Shown: positions 26,685-38,860 of the stretch, in pieces
How the letters are laid out: each line of letters opens with the position of its first letter
Position numbering within the stretch: position 1 is the stretch's first letter
DNA from: Epiperipatus broadwayi
Lineage: Eukaryota > Onychophora > Udeonychophora > Euonychophora > Peripatidae
Reading direction: 5' to 3'
DNA: 64,000 nt
Assembly (NCBI GenBank): GCA_028023455.1
Contig: JAQFVV010006335.1
Location: forward strand, 1,058,741-1,122,740
Program-made: the position numbers and the translations under genes
The notes under the pieces: generated by a model
Seen by the model: only the letters and a program-made list of their open reading frames with translations
What the model was told of the DNA's origin: nothing
Databases searched by the model: none

Positions 26685-28730
26685 TAATGATGTATAAATA
26701 TGCCATTACATTCATTTAAAATAAAAACTAAGTACGCAAATAAAAATAAATTTATTAAAAATCTAAAATCTAAAAAAATTAAAGAGTTGTTAAATGTATA
26801 TATATTCGCACAGATGCAAACTTTAAACATATTTTTTTTTAATAAATAAAAGTATCTGAATGTACTTTGTTATAAAAAAGTACAAGATTTAAAGATAAAA
26901 TATTTTTGTAAATGGAAATGATTGTTTTATAAATTAATTGAAAAGCAATCTAGTTTTTGGGGCTCTTGTATAATTAAAAAGTCTGATGAAAGATAGATAA
27001 GAAAATAAAGAAATTAGCTTGACCAATGGAAGCGCTAAGCCTCTCGGACCTTAATGAAAATGATTGGAACAGTGACATTTTGTTTTTTGAATCCGGAGGA
27101 TTACTATAAAAAGAAAAATATTGGGTTCCAGACAGTTCCAGCTTTTTTGTGTTTGAGAGATTGTGATAGGATGCACATATCACACTCTATTTAAAATGAA
27201 ATGACTGTAATACCAGAATGGAATCAGCTAATGCCACCTACAGAACATCAGATTGGTCTTCCAATGGAGACCTCACAGGAATTAAAAAGAGGAACCTGGA
27301 CTCTTCTACCATGAGCTATGAACTTTACAAATTAACAAAAAAAAGTAATTAAGAACTTTTGTCATTTTTTTGAAGATTCAGCTAATCTAAATTTTAAAAT
27401 GAACTCGTACTTGATTTTCAAATTGATAATTAATGTTTAAATTATATATATTTGAGTTTTCTAAAAAAAATTCATTTCCATTTTTTTTTATTTCTATTAA
27501 TATTTATTTGTATAAATTGTTTAAATGCATGAAATTTAAGTTGGGTATGGATGTTGTATGGATTCGTTAGTGGTTAATTGTGTTGTGGTTTTCATATTCG
27601 ATTAGAATATATAAGTCATCGATGTCAATGTGGCATCTTATGATGAATGCCTTTGGGTTTCTTGCATTCCCTCTACAATTGACATTATCAATGACTTTGT
27701 ATTTTAATCGGTTATGTTTATTTTGAAATGTTTTTAACCGTGGAATCTATGCAGCCGATCTATACTCAACATTATAAAACAAATTTTATAAAATTCATCT
27801 GTGGGAATATATCTAAATGTTAAATTTAAGTCGGGCATGAATGGCTATATAGATTTGTAAAGTTATATTAATTAATTAGGGGAGGGTAATCTTAGGTTAT
27901 TTGTTTCATAGTTAAATTGAGTCAATGGATTTGATATATCAGTGTAATAGTAGATGTAGTATGAGGTTCGCTATGTGCAGAATTGCTGTATACACCACAC
28001 AACCTCTTTTTTCCTATGGATGGGATTGTAAGTCAGCAAAAAGGACTGCAGTTCCTTCCTATGGAGTTTTTATTTTATTGTTCTTCTTGCCATACAGATG
28101 TAACATTCCTGTATTGGACAAGAGCCAATGTCTTCTCTCACTATACTGTTCAGATGTCTATTCCTGACAGTATAGTATATAGTGCTGTTGTATTTTCATG
28201 CTATATTGAATACATCAATGTATCAGATGGATTGACGGCAGTTTGATTGCGAACTTTTGGCCTAAGATTAAATAAGGGATAGAATATTTTCAAATGCAAA
28301 TCTATGTAGTTTATTCATACATGACAATCTTAAATAAAATCTAAAATTCATCTGTGTGGATGATTTAAAATCTTAAAATAATATAAATTAATATTAAAAT
28401 CTAAATAATAAATGTTATTCCTCAAATTTAAAATGATTATATATGTGCATAAATAAATATTGTTTGTGTGTTAATTACTGGCAGTGGCTTATTTTATTCT
28501 TTTTTAGATATTAATATATTTTGATAATATAAATATTTATTAAAACTTATAAAAAAAATGTTTTAAATCTCTACTATTCCACTTAGCTAGTAACTTGAGC
28601 TAACGGTCTGAAATAAAGTGGGATCTTAACAGTGCATATCTGCCTACTTTATAAATTTTCTAGGTTCTAAGTAGCCTAGTGGTGCCCTTGTAGTGCAGAT
28701 ACGTTAAGTCTCTTATCCCCGATCGTTATA
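26682..28730 (-). mobile_element. 2-kb repeat family, copy C (inverted, most diverged)
   Basis: Reads on the minus strand as a colinear but more diverged version of copies A and B. It begins at 28730 with TATAACGATCGGGGATAAGAG and contains the CACCACTAGG block and the CTAGAAAATTTATA block. It ends near 26682 with AATGGCATATTTATA..CATTACACT. (TA)n tracts flank both ends (26632-26681 and 28731-28749). The frames at 27925-28246 match the noncoding equivalents of copies A and B shifted by indels, so they are not conserved genes. Confidence 0.7.
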
Positions 28731-30122
28731 ATATATATATATATATATTTAAAACTTCAGTTCTATCACATATGGATGAAGATATCTGAAAAAGACAAAT
28801 GATTTTCCCCAGATACATTTCATGCTGAATTAGCATTTTTCATTTTGACATAAGTTAAAATTTCCTTCATCATTTGTTTAGTAATTATCATAGCATATTA
28901 TTATAATTTTATCATAGAATATTATGATAATTTCATTTTTAAAAGATCGCTAACTTTATAATTAGAACTGTCCCTTCTTGCTGTTGCTTGGAGGGCTAAT
29001 CCTAGCAGTTAATCCATTTATGGAAATAGAAATTAAATATAAATTTTGTTACTTTAATGTTATATGTAAAAGAGTTATTATTCAGCATAATTTGTTAAAC
29101 AATTCTGCTTAAGACAGATCATTGTTCTGAGGTTGGACCATTTCCAAACATTAAAATAATATCTATTGATTATATTCATGTCTAATAACATTGCTGTCAT
29201 ATATTTTCTTTTATTATATTTTATGTTTTCCATTTCATTGTCCTGTGGGAACTTCAGAAGTCCACACCTACCTAAGTATCTTTCTCCAAACCATTCGTAA
29301 TCAGAAGTTAATACTACTTTGTATGAAATGTGAGGTGATTGTGCTGCAGATGACCATATAGCCAGCTCTGGGCCTTCAAACCCAACCTCTTCAGTTCAGT
29401 ACTATTCTGCCAGAATGTGCAGACATACCAACCCTAAGTGAGTTTCAAATATTCTTGTAAAATGATAAAATATTCAAAACCACCACAATAGCCGGATTTC
29501 TTTATTGTATGCTAGTACAATTACTATTCTCATTAATTTGATCACCGTCTATCTAACCTAAGTTATTTGCAATAATGTGTTGAATATAATGACTTATTTA
29601 GTAAAATATGCAATCATGTTAATTATTCAGTTTGTTGATTTAAATTGCTTTTATTTAAAATCGTTATCGATTCTCATAGACATAAATCAATTTGTATTAA
29701 TGATTGTATAACTTACTTATTGTCATAAATGTAGCACATTGTTTGTTCCTTATGTATAAGTTCCAAAGACGTATTTTCCAAATAGTGCTAGTAAAACATA
29801 TATAATGATTTTTATAAGATAGATAAATGATTAAGATTGTATATTTTTGCCTGTTTACAAAATCATTTACTACTAAATCACAAGCTACCCTTTATATCAT
29901 ATAATCATTTAAACCTGTCACGATCTTTTATATTTGTTTTATACATCCACAGCATTTTATCAGTAAACGTTTTTAAATTGGCATATAAACTCCGCACAAG
30001 CTATAACACACTCCATAAAATTTATGTCCATTGAATAATTAACATAAAGAAGATTATATAAAACAATTCCCGAAAATTTGAAAATAGTTAACATTATACT
30101 AAGCGTGACATTTCTTTATTTA

Positions 30123-30192
<70 letters not shown>

Positions 30193-30625
30193 TTTTCTTA
30201 ATATTTTATTAAAATATATATTTCATATAAATCCTGGTTTATGAATTATTATTTTCTTTTCGTTAATATTTACAATTATTTTCTTTAGCTAATAGCTTCG
30301 CATTAATAAATATAACTGTAATTCCCGAGCTACTCTTGTCTTGATCATCATCATCCTTTTGATATTATGCTCTACCACTATGTTTCTGGGCCTGGAATTA
30401 AATAATTATGCTGTATCCTCAAAATTGTTGTTCATGGGGCCAGAGACTCGAAGAATAGGCGAGTAGGTTAGAATTCAGGATTGCTCCAGACCTGTAGTGC
30501 ATGATCGGACTTGGGGTACTTATGCTTGGATTTTGAGTCCTGTTGATTTAGCAGCCTGTTTCGACTGGTACAATACATAAATGGGTTATGAAAATTATTA
30601 TTAAAATTATATTTCTTAGATTTTC

Positions 30626-30673
<48 letters not shown>

Positions 30674-31963
30674 GTGTTTTTTTAAGATTTAAAATAATAT
30701 ATAATTTATTCATATCATTCAATATAAATTTTAATAACTAGATCAAGTGAATAAGACTTGAATTAATTAATATCAATAAGTTTAGTAAATAAATTTAAAG
30801 AATATCTTTAACATTTGATTTTTTTTTTGAATATACATAATTAATTTTATAGAATTTTACTTGATGTAAAATTTAAAAAAATATTATTAAAAAAATATTT
30901 TTATTTATAGCATGTATATATGATTGAATATCAGCACAAAAATATTTTACACACTAATCATGTTGTGATTGTATAATATATGTATCAAAATATTATTTAA
31001 AGTGTAGATTGCAATTGAGTAATTACAATATGTTAGACAATATAATGGACTTTGAAATTTGTAATTAGTTAACTTAATTTTTTTATTATCTTAATAAATT
31101 TGCATATTATTATTAAATAATGCATCCTTATTAACAATATTATTTATAATGTATTAATTTACACAATCCCCAAATTACAAATTCATTTGGTAATAAATCA
31201 TCTGTTCAATGAATTATTTGTTTACTGAATTGAATATGTATCGACCTGGCACCTTATAAATACATCAGTCTGTGATAGTTATGATTATCATAAATTCACT
31301 TATGGGCAAAATTCAAAGTTATAACATTATGTATTGAATTTATGTTTAGAAATAGATATTAGGGTAGTTTATAAATTTAGATATAATGACATATAATTAC
31401 TTTTGATCTCCCTGTTTCAAAGTATTATTAATTATACTTTGATTGTCAATATGTTAGATAATTCCTAACAACGATTTATGGTAATAATATTTATATGTAT
31501 AATTCAATGACAAATTATTGTAACAATGAAATCATGCTGAGATATTTATACTGATGCCTTTTAGTTCACTCAATTCAATAATATAATTTATTTATTACAT
31601 TTTGGTATACACTTATGAATATTTATTACAATAATTCCATAAATAACTGTTAATGAACACATATGCAGAAATGATATTTATACAACAGAACTCTTAAAAC
31701 TAAAGAATATTCCTTAATTTTCACTAACCATGAACAAAAAAAACAAGCTCAGATTTGGATTATCAAAAGATAAAATTATATGCATGGAGAGAGAGGAAAG
31801 AAAGGAGAAAATAAGTGAGGCCTGAGTAATAGCAGGGAATCATTTTTTGATGTAATGCATTGCAACTTCTCCTTATACAGAATCAGGAATCTCTCAGCAA
31901 CTATGCCCAGAGAAATCTTTTAGACACTTTAGCTTCCCTTTCCATTTTCTACCCTAAGTTTTT
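28731..31963. other. AT-rich stretch with long (TA)n tracts and small less AT-rich islands
   Basis: (TA)n at 28731-28749, 30128-30189 and 30629-30670. Islands at about 29230-29450 and 30340-30580 are richer in G+C (for example GGGGCCAGAGACTCGAAG) and may be fragments of repeats. No frame of either strand gave a recognisable domain. Bases 31700-31963 are probably the 3' untranslated part of the LINE relic that follows. Confidence 0.5.
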
Positions 31964-32609
31964 TCATATCCTGCTCCATCCCATTTCCACAACATAATCT
32001 TTGTCAACCATGGCTTTTATATCTAAATTTTCCATACCTTTTCCCAAACACAGCATAAAAATCAATAACCCACTTTCTGTATAATCACTTTTCTTATAGT
32101 AATTCTTCCACAACTTTATTATTTGTATCCTTTTTATTTTCAGGCATTTACATTCAATTAACAGACGCCTGATATTTTCTAAGCTTTCCTTACATAACTT
32201 ACAGAATAAATGACCCATGTTTTGCTATTTATATGTGTAATTCTTCATTGCTAAAGATCTCATTTGATCCTTAAACAGTAAACTACTTTCCTTGCTATCA
32301 TCATAAATTAGAATACACCCCATATTCAATTTACTTCTATATATATTTACATTCATTTTCTCTCCACTATAGTTCTCCATTTCTCCAACTCCCTATTATT
32401 TATTAATGCATCTATTCTTTTATCCCATTCCTTACCACTATAACACTCAACAATTCTCCTAAGACAAATATCCCACCTTTTGTACAAGTATACTGACATA
32501 AATTCTTTATCAAAATCTTCTGCATACCGCATTATCTTTCTGTACTATAACATCAAATAATCCACACCACTTGATGGTGCTGTTTCTAGTGCAAAGCAAA
32601 TAGATATAA
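31964..32609 (-). pseudogene. LINE ORF2 C-terminal relic (post-RT region with zinc-binding CCHC-like motif)
   Basis: Non-LTR retrotransposon proteins carry, after the RT, a helical region and a cysteine/histidine motif. Here the minus strand reads MRYAEDFDKEFMSVYLYKRW, then SLLFKDQMRSLAMKNYTYK, then CKLCKESLENIRRLLIECKCLKIKR. The last matches the C..C-E-(8)-L..C pattern typical of LINE tails, but the usual histidine is replaced by arginine (NIRRLL). The frame has a TAG after SSGVDYLML, a TGA before the frame change near 32370, and a TAA/TAG between YTYK and the cysteine block, so it is dead. The catalytic RT core is not present. Immediately upstream lies low-complexity sequence and then the LTR element. 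Confidence 0.7.
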
Positions 32610-32821
32610 TGTTAGCAGGCTTTTTTTAAAAAAAAAAACACATTTGGGTCTTTTTTTTTGGGGGGGGGGATTTATTTTTATTTTTTATTTTTTTAAAACA
32701 TTTAATTTTTTTTATTCATAAACAAATAAATATAATTTGTTTTTTCTTTTGTTTTTTTAAAAAAAAATCTTTTTTAAAACTTTCTTGATTTGATTTTCAC
32801 CATTTTTTATTTAATATTTAT
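32610..32821. other. low-complexity junction beside the LTR element
   Basis: A-, T- and G-homopolymers (G-run 32661-32669). The last four bases, TTAT, form the left target-site duplication of the LTR element. Confidence 0.6.
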
Positions 32822-34530
32822 TGTACTGGGTTCGAATATGCGTCCTCGAAACACTGGTCTCTTAGGCAGAGAAGAACATACTCGGAGAGTATGTATGCCC
32901 AAACGATAGCTATAAAATATATAACTAGCATTACATTTCCAGGACATAACTTCTTCTTGACTGTTGAGTTCAACACCAGAGTTTAAAGCACTTTTTTTGT
33001 TTGTGTATAAACACGGGCGCCAGTTAATTATCCAAGAATGAATAAATAACATGCTTTGAGCAATGGCCACTAACTCAATGCCTAAATATCCATGACTAGC
33101 TCAGCTGTTTGTAATCACTAATAGATTATACATAATTAGTGGTTAAAAGAATTGATAAAAGAATTGTAAAAGGAATTTATAAAAAGAATTGATAAAAAAA
33201 ATTGACCGACAAATAGAGTTTAAGTTTTAAGACAATTTATTAACTAACATTAATTTACTAAATTTAAACATCTTTATAATTTTTTTAACTAATATAACAC
33301 ACACACATTTTAAATTAATACACTATAATATAAATCTTATGAAAAGGCATAAATAATATTTGACATCGATAAATTATCTCACATTCACAAACACGCATAT
33401 CAATAGTTCATTTTATGCATGCTTATAAAGTTCAAATTACTTGTCTCTGTAGGATTTATGAATTACAGTGGTGGCTATTATATATATAAATGAGAACAAT
33501 AAAATGTTTTACCTAGGTTTTTTGGAATGTGGATATTGCTTGTTGTTGGCTGCTTCTGACGGAGTATATCTAACTGGTTAGATTTGATGTTTCTTGAGAA
33601 GATTTGATTCTAATCCATTGTTTTTATTCTTGGAGATAGTTGAACATTTGTGGAGGATTTCTGAGCTGTTATGCAGACATCATTTCACAGGCACGTTTTG
33701 ATGATCTGGTTGGACTAAAGAGCTAAAGTAAAGTGTATATTCCCAAACTGCTCAACACCACATTTCTGTTTCTGGATACATAATATAAACTGCACTGTTA
33801 TCTGAACTGAAACAAGACTGTCACTGGAAACTAGGCTGAACTGATGTCTGATAAAAATCTGGCTATTTATATATGCAAAGTGTTTTTGTTTTAATATCCT
33901 CTGGCAATGTGTGTTGTCAAAATTTCATTGATAACTAATCCTTTGACAATGTGTTTTTGAAGATTGTTTAATTAGTAGTAGCTTTCATAAACATGTTGTT
34001 TTTATATCTTTAATTAGTAGCCCACCGGTGGTGTGGTTTTTTTAAATAATTATTTAACTTAATAGCCATCACTGTGTTTTCCAAATATAATTTCTTTCTA
34101 ACTTTCATTTATATTTTTTTAATGTTATTCTAACATGCATATATTTATTTACACTTTCACGCACATATATAACTAATTTTAAGATTACTGTTCTTTAATT
34201 CCGAATGAAAAGAGATTTGTATTTTAAAGCTTTTAATTATTTATATTTTACGAATACTAATAAGAAAAACTCTACTTCCTTTTATAAAACTTTTAGTTTG
34301 ACTTTTCTAACGAAACACCCCTCTTCCCTTCTGATTAATTAATTGTAACTTTTATTTCAAACACTTTCATGAAAGATTTTTATTTTAAAACTCTGATGTT
34401 TTTAAATTTACTTTGGACAGCAAACTGATTTTGTTTACTAAAGAAACCTTTTAGATTTTTATAAGTTATTTATTATTTTTAATATATTTTTTAGGCAAAA
34501 TCCTCATGTGCCAATTTCAATATTGGTACA
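32822..34530 (-). repeat. 3' LTR
   Basis: 1709 bp, TGTAC..GGTACA on the plus strand, colinear with 36962-38672. The frame at 32807-33070 is shared with the other LTR but differs mainly at amino-acid-changing sites, so I do not regard it as a gene. Confidence 0.9.
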
Positions 34531-34548
34531 TTACACCACCCTCCCTTT
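34531..34548 (-). promoter_or_regulatory. polypurine tract
   Basis: Minus strand AAAGGGAGGGTGGTGTAA ends exactly where the 3' LTR begins. Polypurine tracts prime plus-strand DNA synthesis in LTR elements, and the location fixes the element's direction. Confidence 0.75.
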
Positions 34549-34705
34549 GATAGTAAAATGTGTCTATTTTTGACCATTTTATCTCTGACAACATTAAATC
34601 TTAATTTATTATTCTTTCTAAGTTAGCTTTTATGATATTTTTTACTTTACATACCAAGGGCAATCTCCAATGATACTTTTCTTCTTTCTATGCTGGCAAC
34701 ATTGT

Positions 34706-35047
34706 TTACAATGTTCTGAGTCCTGGATAGTGACCACGAGGACAAACTAATTTTGTGGCATCGGGATCTGTTATAAATGAAACTTTGACTGCCAATTCTC
34801 TTGATCGGACTTTGACTAAGAAGAGGTTGCTGCGAATGGCAGGAATATTCAACTGTCCATTTCCAACATACGCTTTGGAAAACGAGGTATGAGATATGGG
34901 AATTCTCCCCTGAAAAAGATACTTATGACTTACTCTGGTTGTTGCCAGTGTGCATTTTAAAAGAGGAATGATCCTGGCCAATCCGTTATGGGTACTAAAA
35001 TTTATCCAGTCGTCAGCTTTAACCTTATCCTTAACTGAAACAGTTCT
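34706..35047 (-). CDS. unidentified ORF inside the LTR element
   Basis: An open frame on the element's coding strand near the 3' LTR. From the first methionine it has 91 codons (34981 to 34706), and upstream it stays open to a TAG near 35050 (YRTVSVKDKVKADDWINF..). It is far less A/T-biased in codons than random frames here and alternates hydrophobic and charged residues like a beta-rich domain (LNIPAIRSNLFLVKVRSREL, VSFITDPDATKLV). It has no zinc knuckle, YXDD or D..D..E motif. The second half of a retropepsin-like fold or a remnant of gag are possible, but no DTG/DSG is visible. I do not recognise the family. It could be the only intact protein of the element. Confidence 0.4.
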   Translation of the reverse strand, partial: RTVSVKDKVKADDWINFSTHNGLARIIPLLKCTLATTRVSHKYLFQGRIPISHTSFSKAYVGNGQLNIPAIRSNLFLVKVRSRELAVKVSFITDPDATKLVCPRGHYPGLRTL

Positions 35048-36068
35048 ATACTACCCTCATTCCCTTTAGTTTCAAATCTTTATACACTCCTAATATAACT
35101 TAGATTGACTTTATATTTTACTAACCTTACCATATTATATTATTTATCACTAATCCTACAATATTATTTTAAATACACATGAACATTACTTTAACATATT
35201 TATTTATATTATTCTGAACTGTTATGAACATTATCTTACATATTTATTTAATTACACTATTACTTTTTAAACAATTACTTTAACTTCTTTATTTACATGC
35301 GTATATTCTAAAGTATTTTATTTTAACATGCATGTACTCAGAAAAACAAAACTGTTTCACTTTATTACGATTCATTATTACACTGATATTATATATATAT
35401 ATATATTGACTTAACTTTAAATCATTTATTTACTTCCTTTTATTACCGTGCATGTATTCCAAAAAAAAATCTATTAGTTTATTACGAGTCATTCTTTATT
35501 ATTAATTACTACAGATATATTACACTTATTTATTTAACTTGATTTTATTGATTTTATTTGACCTATATTTACAAACATTTTTCTTAATTACTTTATGTGC
35601 GTGGAGAAAAAAATCTTATATTTTACAAAGTCTCTGTTATCATTATTACTTTAAACATTTCATTTATCATTACTCATTTATTTTTAAATTTATTCTCTTA
35701 GTTTTAAACAGATGTTTCAGATTTAATTTATCAGATTTTTTTTTACATTAGAATAATCATATCCATGCTCATTGTCCATTTCCGGTTCTTTTTGTTTATT
35801 TCTTTTACTATTCTGCCTGATTACTAACTTTTAAACTATGTTAGGTGGTTCCTTTTTTTTCTACTAACTTTATAATATAAATCATACTCCATATTCTCAC
35901 TTCTATCAATTAAAATCTATTTTATCTCTTTCTTTTTCCATTCTATTTTCTGCCTTGTAAATTAGAAAACTTTAATACCTAATGCAACTCCATATTACTT
36001 CAATATTAGAATATTTTTTTTACACTTTCTTTTTATTTTAAGTCTCCATCTAAAATGAATACAAACGT

Positions 36069-36563
36069 CTACTTTAACCTTTTTATTTTTATTTTTATCT
36101 TGATTAATTTTATTTCCAATCTACTATGCTTAATGCTATCTTCTGCCTTTTGATCTACATACATTTCTACTTTATCTGTTTCAATGCTATCTGATTCTAA
36201 TTCAATTTCTATCTCTTTTATCACCTCAACTTCCTTATTTTCATTGACAAAATCTACTTGTACAATCTCTTGTTTCTTCTCTACCTTTCCTGTAATTTCA
36301 CATCTTATTTCCTTCATTTCTGTAATCATTTCTATTTTGACCTGATTAATTTCTTTCATCAATCCTGCTTTGAATTCTAACTGGCTTTGTTTGATTTCTT
36401 GTATTTCTGCTTTGAATTCTTGCTGACTTTGTTCAAATTTCTGCATCATATTCATCATCATATTCATCATCATTCACATCTGAGATACTTCTTACTCTTT
36501 TTCCACTAACTGCAGATTTTTAAAATATATTGTGCTTTCTACTGGCTCCATTTCTTTATTCAT
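36069..36563 (-). pseudogene. gag-like coiled-coil frame of the LTR element
   Basis: The 134-codon open part (36473-36069) has a methionine/asparagine start (MMMNMMMNMMQ), then repeated QSQ.EFKAEIQEI-type heptads, then an acidic stretch (EIEIELESDSIETD) and a lysine-rich end (KLIKIKIKIKRLK). Upstream the frame continues to a better start at 36563 (MNKEMEPVESTIYF) but with TAA and TGA stops at about 36491 and 36474. I infer an N-terminal, coiled-coil assembly region of a gag protein, since it lies where gag should, downstream of the priming site. No capsid major homology region or CCHC knuckle is visible. A related relic is at 1-245. Confidence 0.55.
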
Positions 36564-36938
36564 AGTTATGCTATTACTTTTTATATATTTTTTTAAAAAT
36601 TATCTTTGCATTAACAAATCAAAAATTATTATTGTTTATTTATTTTTCTTACTAAAATGAAAATATACACTGACTCCACCCCCTTCATCCATTTTCCTCT
36701 ACCCGATCCTAATGCTTTAGCTCCACCCAAAACACCCACCTGTCTCTGATTTAACAGAATGATTTATTTTATCTAACATAAATAGCATAAATCTCTCTTC
36801 ATTTAAAGAAAAAAAAATGGTTTCAGTCAATTCTTTTTTTTTTAAATTAAAACACTTTTACATACGTAATTTACCTTTTGTATAAAAATTTTTTGAACAA
36901 GAAACAAAATATTTAATTACTATTGTTTCTTAGGTCCA

Positions 36939-36959
36939 GCCCCAAGTTGGGTATAGCCA
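36939..36959 (-). promoter_or_regulatory. primer-binding-site-like sequence
   Basis: Two bases inside the 5' LTR the minus strand reads TGGCTATA followed by CCCAACTTGGGGC. TGG is the usual start (complement of tRNA CCA). The second block differs at one base from CCCAACGTGGGGC of the lysine-tRNA primer site used by many LTR elements and retroviruses. The TATA where that site has a single G is unusual, so either the host tRNA differs or the site has decayed. Confidence 0.5.
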
Positions 36960-36961
36960 TT

Positions 36962-38672
36962 TGTACCGGGTTTGAATATGCGTCCTTGAAATACCGGTCT
37001 CTTAGGCAGAGAAGAAAATACTCGGAGAGTATGTATGCCCAAACAATAGCTATAAAATATATAACTAGTGTAACATTTCCAGGACATAACTTCTTTTTGA
37101 TTGTTGAGTTCAACACCAAAGTTCAAAGCACTTTTTTTTGTTTGTGTATAAACACGGTCACAGTTAATTATCCAAGAATGAATAAATAACGCGCTTTGAG
37201 CAATGGCCACTAACTCAATGCCTAAATATCCATGACTAGCTCAGCTGTTTGTAATCACTAATAGATTATACATAATTAGTGGTTAAAAGAATTGATAAAA
37301 GAATTGTAAAAGGAATTTATAAAAAGAATGATAAAAAGAATTGACTGACAAATAGTTTAAGTTTTAAGACAATTTATTAACTAACAATAATTTACTAAAT
37401 TTAAACATCTTTATAATTTTTTAACTAATATAACACACACACACATTTTAAATTGATACACTATAATATAAATCTTATGAAAAGGCGTAAATAATATTTG
37501 ACATCGATAAATTATCTCACATTCACAAACATGCACATCAATAGTTCATTTTATGCATGCTTATAAAGTTCAAATTACTTGTCTCTGTAGGATTTAAGAA
37601 CTACAGCAGTGGCTATTATATATATATAAATGAGAACAATAAAATGTTTTACCTAGGATTATTGGAACGTGGATATTGCTTGTTGTTGGTTGCTTCTTAT
37701 GAAGTATATCTATCCGATTAGATTTGATGTTTGTTGAGGAGATTTGATACTAATCTGTTGGTTTTATTCTTGGAGACAGTTGAACATTTGTGGAGGATTT
37801 CTGAGCTGTTATGCAGATGTTATTTCACAGACAGGTTTTGATGATCTTGTTAGACTAAAGGGCTGAAGTAAAGCATATATTTCCAAACTGCTCAACACCG
37901 CATTTCTGTTTCTGGATACATAATATAAACTGCACTGCTATCTGAACTGAAACAAGACTGTCACTGGAAACTAGGCTGAACTGACGTCTGATAAAAATCT
38001 GGCTATTTATATATGCAAAGTGTTTTTTTGTTTTAATATCCTCTGTCAATGTGTGTTGTTGAAATTTCATTGATAACTAATTCTTTGACACCGTGTTTTT
38101 GAAGATTGTTTAATTAGTAGTAGCTTTCATAAACGTGTTGTTTTTATAGCTTTAATTAGTATCCCACTGCTGGTGTGGTTTTTTTAAATCATTATTTAAC
38201 TTAATAGCCATCGCTGTGTTTTCCAAATATAATTTCATTTTAACTTTCATTTATATATTTTTAATATTATTCTAACACGCACACATTTATTTACACTTGC
38301 ATGCACATATATAACTAATTTTAAGATTACTGTTCTTTAATTCCGAATGAAAAGAGATTTGTATTTTGAAGCTTTTAATTATTTATATTTTACGAATACT
38401 AATAAGAAAAACTGTACTTCCTTTTATAAAACTTTTAGTTTGACTTTTCTAATGAAACACCCCTCTCTTCTTCTGATTAATTAATTATAACTTTTATTTC
38501 AAAAACTTTCATGAAATATTTTTATTTTAAAACTCTGATTTTTTAAATTTTACTTTTGACAGCAAACTGATTTTGTATACTAAAGAACACATTTAGATTT
38601 TTATAAGTTATTTATTATTTTTAATATATTTTTTAGGAAAAATCATTGTGTGCCAATTTCAATATTGGTACA
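36962..38672 (-). repeat. 5' LTR
   Basis: 1711 bp, upstream LTR in the element's own direction. On the minus strand TTATATATTTTATAG at about 37050-37064 could serve as a TATA box for the element transcript; this is inference. The frame at 36920-37210 starts in this LTR and runs out through the priming site, so it is unlikely to be translated. Confidence 0.9.
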
Positions 38673-38676
38673 TTAT
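38673..38676. repeat. right target-site duplication TTAT
   Basis: Matches TTAT at 38-bp-normalised left position 32818-32821, directly outside the other LTR. Because the area is A/T-rich the match is supportive rather than decisive. Confidence 0.6.
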
Positions 38677-38860
38677 ATTAGTATGTAATAGGCTCTATTA
38701 ATGAGTATGTGGGCATATTTATATTGCACTCTATTAATGAGTATGTGTGTGTATTTATATTGCAAACATTTCACCATTTTTTTAAATTTTATTTATATAT
38801 TAATATGTAATAAGCTCTATTAACAAGTATGTGCATGTATTTATATTGCATACATTAATT
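38677..38860 (+). repeat. three copies of a roughly 40-bp repeat
   Basis: CTCTATTAATGAGTATGTG and TATTTATATTGCA recur at about 38691-38729, 38729-38768 and 38815-38853, the third separated by an unrelated insert. No known function. Confidence 0.7.

Larger units (their letters stand above)
32822..38672 (-). mobile_element. complete LTR retrotransposon lacking recognisable pol (LARD-like)
   Basis: Two direct repeats of 1709 and 1711 bp enclose 2431 bp. Both repeats start TGTAC and end GGTACA, the TG..CA ends of retroviral-type LTRs, and TTAT lies on both outer sides as a 4-bp target-site duplication. Orientation is set by a primer-binding-site-like string next to the right LTR and a polypurine tract next to the left one, so transcription runs on the minus strand. 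The interior holds a broken gag-like coiled-coil frame and one small unidentified frame. No protease, RT, RNase H or integrase motif is visible. By eye the LTRs differ at about 5-7% in their first 250 bases, many of the changes C/T or G/A. It is probably mobilised by an autonomous relative; a 4-bp duplication is common for Ty3/gypsy-type integrases. Confidence 0.85.

Noticed and set aside
36920-37210. 96-codon frame in the LTR, also 87 codons in the other LTR
   Set aside because: The two copies differ mainly at replacement sites and the frame runs through the priming site.
38677-38860. CRISPR-like or satellite array
   Set aside because: Only three degenerate copies, unevenly spaced, in a eukaryotic sequence.
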